Assembly (NCBI GenBank): GCA_052143095.1
Contig: JBKQTR010000193.1
Coordinates: forward strand, 1-16,067
Source: DAHUYF01 sp052143095
GTDB lineage: Bacteria; Pseudomonadota; Alphaproteobacteria; ATCC43930; CGMCC-115725
DNA length: 16,067 nt
Direction: 5' to 3'
This document shows positions 7,113 to 13,329 of the stretch, piece after piece. Each line of letters begins with the position of its first letter. Within the stretch, counting starts at the first letter, position 1. The notes beneath the pieces are model-generated. The model did no database searches and was not told where the DNA came from. It saw only the letters and a list, made by a program, of their open reading frames with translations. Position numbers and translations under genes: made by a program.

Positions 7113-7919
7113 TTGACTACGCTCGCGAATGCCGTTTCCGTGCTGCGGCTATTTTCGGCTGATCGGGTGGAAATCTCGGTAACCGATGTCTCGCGGCTCC
7201 TCGGGATGCCGAAGAGCTCGACGTCTCGCCTGCTCAAGGCGATGCGCGAGGCTGGTCTCGTCGCCAATGCGGGCAGCACGCCGCGCTACCGGGTGGGCCA
7301 TCTCCTGTTCGAGGTGGCGCGCCTTCACCGCGTCAATTCCACGCTCGTCGGCCTCACCGACACGTATCTGGCGGCGATCTGCCGGGAGAGCGGCCACACC
7401 GGCTATGTCTCGATCCTGGACGGGCCGGACGTGCTCGTCATCCGCCTGCACCCGGGGACGCACGCGCTGCGCGTCGTGACGCCTCTCGGTTCGCGCGCGC
7501 CGGCCTTTGCCACCGCGACCGGTCGCACCCTGCTCGCGCGGCTCGGCACCGAGGAAATACGGGCGCTCTATCGGGAGCCGCTCGTCCCGCCATCGCCCAA
7601 CGCGCCGCAATCGCTCTCGGAGCTGATGTCCGCGCTGGATGAGGTGCGCCGGCGCGGCTGGTGCGAGGCGGTGGACGAGGCGATCCCGGGCGTGGGCTCG
7701 ATCGCCGTGTCGGTCGCCGATGCCGAGAATGCGGAGACGCTGAGCTTTTGCCTCTCCTACTCGGCCTCGCTGGTGCCCGAGGCTGAGAAGCGGCGCATGA
7801 TCGGGATGCTCACGGCCGCGGCGCGAGACATCGGTGCCAAGCTCGACGACCCGTTCTGGCTCTCGCCCAAACCGGCGAGTTCCATGGCGGCGCAGTCGGC
7901 CGGCGAGGGCAGCGCGTGA
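7113..7919 (+). CDS. IclR-family transcriptional regulator
   Basis: A 268-residue regulator: an N-terminal winged helix-turn-helix (about 1-65, with VSRLLGMPKSSTSRLLKAM as recognition part) and a C-terminal effector domain (about 75-250, with TPLGSRAPAFATATGRTLLA and the GWCEAVDEAIPGVGSIAVSV stretch typical of IclR ligand pockets). I chose the TTG at 7113, preceded by GAAGGT at a six-base distance and downstream of the predicted transcript start; this gives the normal IclR N terminus TTLANAVSVL. An earlier TTG at 7053 would add 20 residues unlike the family. The stop overlaps the start of the next gene (GTGA), so the regulator is the first gene of the operon it probably controls, together with the divergent transporter operon. 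Effector unknown, likely the substrate or an intermediate. Confidence 0.9.
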   Translation: MTTLANAVSVLRLFSADRVEISVTDVSRLLGMPKSSTSRLLKAMREAGLVANAGSTPRYRVGHLLFEVARLHRVNSTLVGLTDTYLAAICRESGHTGYVSILDGPDVLVIRLHPGTHALRVVTPLGSRAPAFATATGRTLLARLGTEEIRALYREPLVPPSPNAPQSLSELMSALDEVRRRGWCEAVDEAIPGVGSIAVSVADAENAETLSFCLSYSASLVPEAEKRRMIGMLTAAARDIGAKLDDPFWLSPKPASSMAAQSAGEGSA

Positions 7920-8989
7920 AGGAGCTCGCCGCGGCCGATATCGAGGCGCTCGCCGTCGGTGCCTGGATCCTGGGAACGGGCGGCGGCGGCAGCCCTTATC
8001 ACGGGCTCCTTAACATGCGTCGCCTCTATGCCGAGGGCTATCGCGTCTCGCTGATCGATCCGGACGAGCTCCGCGACGACGATGAGGTCGCGGTCGTCTC
8101 GATGATGGGAGCGCCGCTCGTCATCCTCGAGCGGCTGGTCGACAGCCGCCTCATCGCCCGCGCCGTCGAGGCCATGCAGGAGTATCGGGCGCGGCCGTTC
8201 CGGGCAGTCATGGGCATCGAGGTTGGCGGTGGCAATGCCATCCAGCCGCTGATGGCGGCGGCGCATCTCGGCATTCCCGTGGTCGACGCGGACGCCATGG
8301 GGCGCGCCTATCCGGAAGCGCAGATGACGAGCTTTGCCGTGGGCGACCTGTCGCCGGCGCCGCTCACCGCCGTTGATCCGCGCGGCAACGAGGTGGTCCT
8401 CACCCGGGTTGCGAGCTGGAAATGGATGGAGCGCGTCAGCCGCAAGATCTGCACCGAGTTCGGCTCGATCGCCGCGACCTGCAAGGCGCCGCGCCGCGGC
8501 TCGGAGGTGAAGGAATGGGCCGTTCGCGGCACCACCTCCAAGGCGATCCGGCTGGGGCATGCGGTGGTCGAGGCCAATCGCCGCCACGATGATCCAATCG
8601 CGGCGATATTCGCCGTCGAGCCCGGCAAGCGGCTCTTCGCCGGCAAGGTCGTCGAGGTCGAGCGGCGTACCACGGAGGGGTTCCTGCGAGGACGCACGGT
8701 GATCGACGGCCTGGGCGAGCATCGCAAGGAGCGCGTCGATGTCGCCTTCCAGAACGAGTGGATAGTCCTGTGGCGGGACGGGCAGCCCGTCGCGACGACC
8801 CCCGAGCTCATCTGCGTGCTTGACAGCGATTCAGGCGAAGCAATCGGCACAGAGACCATCCGCTACGGCCAGCGGGTCACGGTCATCGCATTGCCCTCTC
8901 CGCCCATCTTCCTGACGCCGCGCGGCCTCGAGCATGTCGGGCCGCGCGCTTTCGGCTACGACATACCGTTCAAGTCGGTGTTCGCGTGA
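7916..8989 (+). CDS. DUF917 / S-methyl-thiohydantoin desulfurase family protein
   Basis: A 357-residue cytoplasmic protein. Seen: the N-terminal glycine motif GTGGGGSPY (20-28), EVGGGNAIQPL (102-112) and DADAMGRAYPE (124-134), which are hallmarks of the DUF917 family; the C-terminal half contains a second all-beta-like domain ending GPRAFGYDIPF. Pfam now names this family after an S-methyl-thiohydantoin desulfurase studied in breakdown of ergothioneine-type compounds; many members, though, are only known as partners of hydantoinase/oxoprolinase proteins, as here. It starts with GTG overlapping the IclR stop (GTGA) and ends overlapping the HyuA-like gene (GTGA), so production of the three is probably coupled. 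Family is well supported; the reaction (hydrolysis or desulfuration of a cyclic amide or thio-amide) is inferred. Confidence 0.88.
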   Translation: MKELAAADIEALAVGAWILGTGGGGSPYHGLLNMRRLYAEGYRVSLIDPDELRDDDEVAVVSMMGAPLVILERLVDSRLIARAVEAMQEYRARPFRAVMGIEVGGGNAIQPLMAAAHLGIPVVDADAMGRAYPEAQMTSFAVGDLSPAPLTAVDPRGNEVVLTRVASWKWMERVSRKICTEFGSIAATCKAPRRGSEVKEWAVRGTTSKAIRLGHAVVEANRRHDDPIAAIFAVEPGKRLFAGKVVEVERRTTEGFLRGRTVIDGLGEHRKERVDVAFQNEWIVLWRDGQPVATTPELICVLDSDSGEAIGTETIRYGQRVTVIALPSPPIFLTPRGLEHVGPRAFGYDIPFKSVFA

Positions 8990-10524
8990 GAAAACGCATC
9001 GGCATCGATGTCGGCGGCACAAACACGGACGCGGTCCTTGTCGCCGACGGACGCGTCGAAGCCGCGGTGAAGTCGCCGACGACCGTCGACGTCACCGGCG
9101 GCATTGTCGCGGCGATGCGGCGGCTCGGCGCCGAGGTCGACACCACCATGGGCGTCGACGCCTTGCTGGTCGGCACGACCCATTTCGTCAACGCCGTCGT
9201 GCAGCGGCGGCGACTTTCCCGTGTGGCCGCGATCCGCATAGGCTTGCCAGCGACCGCTGCGCTGCCGCCATTCACCGACTGGCCGCGCGATCTGGCGGAG
9301 CTGGTCCGTGGCGGTGTCTGGCAGCTCGAAGGCGGCCATGACTACGACGGTCGGCGCTTCACAGCCCTCGACCTTGACGCGGTGCGCCTCGCGGCGCGGG
9401 AAATCCGCACCCGAGGCCTGGGCCATGTGGCCGTGACCGCGATGTTTTCTCCCCTTGACTCTGCCGACGAGGAAACAGTCGCGCAGGTCCTGCGCGACGA
9501 GATCCCCGGCGTCTCCGTCACCTGCTCTTATCTCCTCGGCGGCATCGGTCTGCTCGAGCGCGAGAACGCTGCCTTGCTCAACGCCTCGCTGGTCGCGCTT
9601 GCCGAGGAGACCGTGCGGGGCTTCCACTGCGCTATGGCCGAGATCGGCGTTTCGGCGCCTCTCTATATCACGCAGAATGACGGGACGGTCGCTGAGTCAG
9701 CACGGGCCGTCGCCTTCCCGGTGTTCAGCTTCGCCTCGGGCCCGACAAATTCGATGCGCGGCGCGGCCTACCTTTCGAAACTCGAGAACGCCGTTGTCGC
9801 CGATATCGGGGGGACGACCTCCGATTTCGGGCATTTGCGCTTGGGCTTTCCGCGCGAGGCCAATTCGGTGGTCCATGTCGGCGGAGTGCGAACTCTCTTC
9901 CGCATGCCCGATCTCGTGTCGATCGGGCTGGGCGGCGGCAGCATTGTCGATCCCGAGACGCTGTCAGTCGGGCCCATCAGCGTCGGCTACCGCTTGACCG
10001 AGGAGGCTCTCGTCTTCGGCGGCAGCCGATTGACGGCGACCGACATCGCTGTGGCGGCGGGGCTTGCCGAAATCGGCGATCGCCGCAAAGTGCGTCATCT
10101 CGGCGCCGACCTCGTTGACGGCGTGCTCGCGCGTGTGAGGTCGCTGATCGAAGAGCATGTCGACCGCATGAAGACTGATGCGAGCGACGTCCTCCTCATC
10201 GCCGTCGGTGGCGGCAGCTTCCTGGTTCCGGATCGGCTGCAGGGCGTCAAGAGCGTGATCCGCGTTGAGCATGGCGGCTGCGCCAACGCCATCGGCGCCG
10301 CGATCGCGCAGGTTTGCGGCGAGGTGGACCAAGTCTTCCAGGGCGTTTCCCGCGACGAGGCGATCAAGTTGGCGAAAGAACTTGCCGATCGCCGCGCCGT
10401 CGAGGCTGGAGCAGCCCTCGGCTCGCTGACCATCGTCGAGGCGGAGGACATTCCGATCGCCTATCTGCCGGGGAATGCGATGCGCGTCCGAGTCAAGGTC
10501 GTTGGCGATATCAGAGCCGCCTGA
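8986..10524 (+). CDS. Hydantoinase/oxoprolinase A-type protein, short form
   Basis: A 512-residue member of the HyuA/5-oxoprolinase family with an actin-like ATPase fold. Seen: IGIDVGGTNTDAV (5-17, phosphate 1), GTTHFVNAVVQRR (63-75), SGPTNSMRGAAYLS (251-264), ADIGGTTSDF (272-281, phosphate 2) and IGLGGGSIVD (313-322). Classical HyuA proteins run to nearly 700 residues and pair with HyuB; this one lacks the C-terminal region and no HyuB is present. Short forms of this size are usually paired with a DUF917 protein, exactly as here (GTGA overlap). By family, the role is ATP-dependent opening of a hydantoin, lactam or related cyclic amide. Start GTG at 8986. The next gene follows after 30 bases. 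Confidence 0.88.
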   Translation: MRKRIGIDVGGTNTDAVLVADGRVEAAVKSPTTVDVTGGIVAAMRRLGAEVDTTMGVDALLVGTTHFVNAVVQRRRLSRVAAIRIGLPATAALPPFTDWPRDLAELVRGGVWQLEGGHDYDGRRFTALDLDAVRLAAREIRTRGLGHVAVTAMFSPLDSADEETVAQVLRDEIPGVSVTCSYLLGGIGLLERENAALLNASLVALAEETVRGFHCAMAEIGVSAPLYITQNDGTVAESARAVAFPVFSFASGPTNSMRGAAYLSKLENAVVADIGGTTSDFGHLRLGFPREANSVVHVGGVRTLFRMPDLVSIGLGGGSIVDPETLSVGPISVGYRLTEEALVFGGSRLTATDIAVAAGLAEIGDRRKVRHLGADLVDGVLARVRSLIEEHVDRMKTDASDVLLIAVGGGSFLVPDRLQGVKSVIRVEHGGCANAIGAAIAQVCGEVDQVFQGVSRDEAIKLAKELADRRAVEAGAALGSLTIVEAEDIPIAYLPGNAMRVRVKVVGDIRAA

Positions 10525-10554
10525 GTCGGCCGGAGCAGGTATGGAGAAGTGAAG

Positions 10555-10875
10555 ATGGCGGTGAGATTCCTGATCAGCACGCTAAAGCCCGGCGTTGACC
10601 CGGTGGAATACGAGAAATGGGTCCGTGAGCGCGACTATGAACTCGTGCGCTCGCTACCCAATTACATCAGCTACAGGGTCCACCGAATCAAAGGGCCGAT
10701 CCAGGGCGCCGACAGCTCTGGCTGGCAGTATATCGAGCGGATCGAGGTGAGGAGCCTCGAGCAGCACGATCGCGATCTGGCCTCGCCCGCCGGCGCGGCG
10801 CTGCGCAACGAGCTCTACGGAAGATTCCTGGAAAGGTCGAAGAACATCTATTTTGTCGCGGAGACCATAGAATAG
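10555..10875 (+). CDS. REDY/HapK-like small protein, copy 2
   Basis: A 106-residue protein. The ATG at 10555 has GGAG eight bases upstream; a GTG two codons earlier is possible. The pattern LKPGVDPVEYEKWVRERDYELVR, SYRVHR, WQYIERIE, then LERSK and F-ETIE follows the REDY-like HapK family and aligns over its whole length, essentially without gaps, with the protein at 1071-1394 in the other operon (shared VRF, LKPGV, YE, RE-DY, SYR-HR, WQYIERIE, ELY, RSK). HapK/RedY proteins are small dimeric barrels first noted in prodigiosin-type clusters, with no settled activity. Its place between the ring-opening pair and the LLM oxidoreductase suggests a step on an unstable or cyclic intermediate; that is inference. 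Confidence 0.85.
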   Translation: MAVRFLISTLKPGVDPVEYEKWVRERDYELVRSLPNYISYRVHRIKGPIQGADSSGWQYIERIEVRSLEQHDRDLASPAGAALRNELYGRFLERSKNIYFVAETIE

Positions 10876-10928
10876 GGCAGTGCGTTCCGCGACGTTCGGG
10901 CGCGAGCTCGGCCGAGGAGAATGGGACC

Positions 10929-11963
10929 ATGACCGTCGAACTTCTGATGTTGGGCAACGCGCCGCTGTCGCGCATGATGGAGCGCGTCAAGCTCGCCGAA
11001 GCGAGTGGCTATGATACGGTCTGGCTGGCGGATGAGCGGTTCTACCGCGAGGTCTATTCCTGCCTCAGCCATTTCGCCGACCATACCGAGCGCGTGCTGC
11101 TGGGGCCCTGCGTGACCGACCCCTATGCCAGGCACCCGGCGCTCACCGCCATGGCGATCGCGACGCTCGACGAGATTTCCGGGCAGCGCGCAGTGCTTGG
11201 GATCGGTGCCGGCATCTCGGGATTTGCCGAGCTTGCCATCGAGCGCAAGAAGCCGCCGCGCGCCATACGCGAGGCGATCGAACTCATCAAGGCGCTGCTG
11301 CGCGGCGACAAGGTCGACTATCACGGCGAAGTCATCCGCTTCGCCCAGGGCCGGCTGAGCTTCACGCCGGTGCGCGCGGATATCCCGATCTACGTCGCGA
11401 GCAACGGCCCACTCGGCCAGCGCGCCGCGGGTGCCGTTGCCGACGGCGTCATCATGGAGGCCTGCGCTGCGGCCGACGAGGTGAGGGCCTTGCGCGCTGA
11501 GGTCGATCGCGGCGCAAAGCAGGCGGGCCGTGACCCGAAATCGATCAAGCTGATCGCCCGCCTCAACACCTGCATCACCGCCGATGGCCGCGCGGCGCGC
11601 GACGCGGTCAGGCCAACGGTGGCGCGGCTGCTCGGCGCGGGACGGCTGAAATTCGCCACTGCCGCGGCCCAAGGCCTGACGCTGCCCGCCGAGGCCATGG
11701 CCTCGGTCGCGGGGGCCGCCTATGCCGAGGGCGTGAAGCCGTATCTGCCGCTGCTGCCGCTCGTCACCGATCGCCACGTCGACGCGTTCATGCTGGCGGG
11801 CACCGTCGATGAGGTCGCCGAGCATGTGGTGGCGCTGCGCCGGGCGGGCATCGATTCGATCATCACCATGCCCTTCGCTCCCGAGGGCGGATCGATCGAG
11901 GAGACCTTCGTCAAGTTCGCGTCCGAGGTCTGGCCCAAGGTCAGCCGTGCCATGGCGTCGTGA
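10929..11963 (+). CDS. LLM-class flavin/F420-dependent oxidoreductase
   Basis: A 344-residue luciferase-like TIM-barrel enzyme, standard length. Seen: an N terminus MTVELLMLGNAPLSRMMERV, then KLAEASGYDTVWLADERF (about 21-38), VTDPYARHPALTAMAIATLD, ISGQRAVLGIGAGISGFAEL, and the downstream LLRGDKVDYHGEVI and IPIYVASNGP segments that build the cofactor pocket in LLM proteins. The closest general resemblance is to the methylenetetrahydromethanopterin-reductase (Mer)-like branch, which includes F420 users; FMN-dependent relatives catalyse monooxygenation and ring opening (RutA on uracil). Cofactor and reaction cannot be fixed from sequence. It lies 53 bases after the HapK-like gene with GAGGAG before the ATG, and its stop almost abuts the molybdenum hydroxylase genes. 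No separate flavin reductase is present in the window. Confidence 0.9.
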   Translation: MTVELLMLGNAPLSRMMERVKLAEASGYDTVWLADERFYREVYSCLSHFADHTERVLLGPCVTDPYARHPALTAMAIATLDEISGQRAVLGIGAGISGFAELAIERKKPPRAIREAIELIKALLRGDKVDYHGEVIRFAQGRLSFTPVRADIPIYVASNGPLGQRAAGAVADGVIMEACAAADEVRALRAEVDRGAKQAGRDPKSIKLIARLNTCITADGRAARDAVRPTVARLLGAGRLKFATAAAQGLTLPAEAMASVAGAAYAEGVKPYLPLLPLVTDRHVDAFMLAGTVDEVAEHVVALRRAGIDSIITMPFAPEGGSIEETFVKFASEVWPKVSRAMAS

Positions 11964-11973
11964 GGTCCAGGCG

Positions 11974-12843
11974 ATGAGCTTCGCTATGCATCGTCCCGCA
12001 TCGCTCGCCGAAGCCGTGGCGCTCGCCGAACAATACGGCGAGGCGGCCCGCTTCCTCGCCGGCGGCACCGATCTCGTGATCCAGATGAATCGCAAGCGGC
12101 TGGCGCCGGCCCATCTTATCGACCTGAGCGGGCTCAGCCCCTTGCGCGGGATCGAGGAAGCGCCGGACGGCTTCGTCCTTGGCGCATTGACGACGCACAA
12201 GGCGATAGAGCGGCATCCGGCTTTTCAGGGCGGGCTGATAGCGTTGGTCGAGGCGGCACGCGTGATCGGCGGCCATCAGATCCGGAACGTCGGCACCGTC
12301 GGCGGCAACATCGTCAACGCCTCGCCAGCGGCCGACTTCGTGCCGGCGCTGCTGGTGCTCGATGCGGAGGTCGCGCTGGTCGGCGCGGCCGGGAGGCGTC
12401 GATTGCCGCTCGAGCGTTTCTTGACCGGGCCCAACCGCACGGAGCGCCGGCTCGACGAGATCCTGACCGAGGTCCGTTTCCCTGAGCTGCCGCTGGCCAG
12501 CGCGACCGCCTTCGTGAAGGCCGGACGCCGGCGTGCTATGGAGATTTCGGTCGTCTGCGTCGCTGCCCGGCTGACGCTCGATGCGGGCGATCGGCGCTGC
12601 CGCGGTGTCCGCTTGTCCTTGGGGGCGGTCGGGCCCAAGGCGTTGCGGCCGCGGGCCGCGGAGGCGTTTCTCGAAGGTCGGCCGGCCAGTGAGGAGAGCT
12701 TCGGCGAGGCGGGGCGGCTCGCCGCCGAGGCCTGCGCGCCGATCAGCGACGTGCGCGCGTCCGACCGCTATCGCCGGCTGCTCGTGTCGGCTTTGGTGGC
12801 CCGCGCGCTGGCGCAGTGCGTGAAAAGGATCGAAAGCCGATGA
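11974..12843 (+). CDS. Molybdenum hydroxylase FAD-binding subunit (CoxM/XdhB-like)
   Basis: A 289-residue medium subunit that passes electrons from the Fe-S subunit to FAD. Seen: FLAGGTDLVIQ (28-37), IRNVGTVGGNI (103-113) and SPAAD (117-121), the FAD-contact motifs of the PCMH fold, followed by the CO-dehydrogenase flavoprotein C-terminal domain (about 180-280). The ATG at 11974 gives the usual N terminus MSFAMHRPASLAEAVALA; the open frame extends upstream only by entering the LLM gene. A GAGGT stretch formed at the LLM stop serves as ribosome site. The stop overlaps the small-subunit start (ATGA, 12840-12843). Order medium-small-large matches cox-type operons, but the large subunit is not a CO dehydrogenase. 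Confidence 0.93.
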   Translation: MSFAMHRPASLAEAVALAEQYGEAARFLAGGTDLVIQMNRKRLAPAHLIDLSGLSPLRGIEEAPDGFVLGALTTHKAIERHPAFQGGLIALVEAARVIGGHQIRNVGTVGGNIVNASPAADFVPALLVLDAEVALVGAAGRRRLPLERFLTGPNRTERRLDEILTEVRFPELPLASATAFVKAGRRRAMEISVVCVAARLTLDAGDRRCRGVRLSLGAVGPKALRPRAAEAFLEGRPASEESFGEAGRLAAEACAPISDVRASDRYRRLLVSALVARALAQCVKRIESR

Positions 12844-13325
12844 GCCCGGTCACGCTCGACATCACCATCAACGGCGAGCAGCAGCAACTCGCAATCGAGC
12901 CGCATTGGACGCTGCTTCAGGTGCTGCGCAACTGTCTCGGCCTCACCGGCACCAAAGAGAACTGTCTCGAGGCCGAGTGCGGCGTCTGCACGGTGCTGCT
13001 CGACGGCAAAGCGGTCAATTCCTGCATTCTTCTCGCGGCCCAATGCCAGGGCCAGTCCATTGTCACAATCGAAGGGCTGGGCGACCCCGAGCACCTGCAT
13101 CCGCTGCAGGCGGCGTTCATCGAGCACGGCGCGGTGCAGTGCGGCTACTGCATTCCCGGGATGATCCTGACGGCGAAGTCGTTCCTGGACGAGCATCCCG
13201 GCATTGAGCCGTCTGAAGATGCCATTCGCGAGGCCATCTCGGGGACGCTGTGCCGATGCACCGGCTATCAGAAGATCGTCGCGGCGGTCGCCGCCGCGGC
13301 GAAACGCATGAATGAGCGAGGTTAG
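12840..13325 (+). CDS. Molybdenum hydroxylase 2[2Fe-2S] subunit (CoxS-like)
   Basis: A 161-residue small subunit, the family's normal length. The N-terminal ferredoxin-like domain holds the plant-type cluster cysteines C42, C47, C50 and C62 (CLEAECGVC). The C-terminal helical domain holds the second cluster, C101 and C104 (CGYCIPG) with C138 and C140 (CRCTGYQ). All eight ligands are present, so electron transfer from the Moco to FAD should work. The ATG at 12840 overlaps the stop of the FAD subunit and gives the typical start MSPVTLDITINGE; an ATG eight codons earlier is unlikely. It overlaps or abuts the Moco subunit gene. Confidence 0.96.
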   Translation: MSPVTLDITINGEQQQLAIEPHWTLLQVLRNCLGLTGTKENCLEAECGVCTVLLDGKAVNSCILLAAQCQGQSIVTIEGLGDPEHLHPLQAAFIEHGAVQCGYCIPGMILTAKSFLDEHPGIEPSEDAIREAISGTLCRCTGYQKIVAAVAAAAKRMNERG

Positions 13326-13329
13326 CGCC

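Noticed and set aside
10903..10916. Overlapping palindromes CGAGCTCG and CTCGGCCGAG before the LLM gene
   Set aside because: Short GC palindromes are frequent in this composition and they overlap the ribosome site; no promoter elements accompany them.
10848..12200. A 450-codon open frame on the minus strand
   Set aside because: It is antisense to the LLM and FAD-subunit genes, which have full family motifs; its own translation has none.
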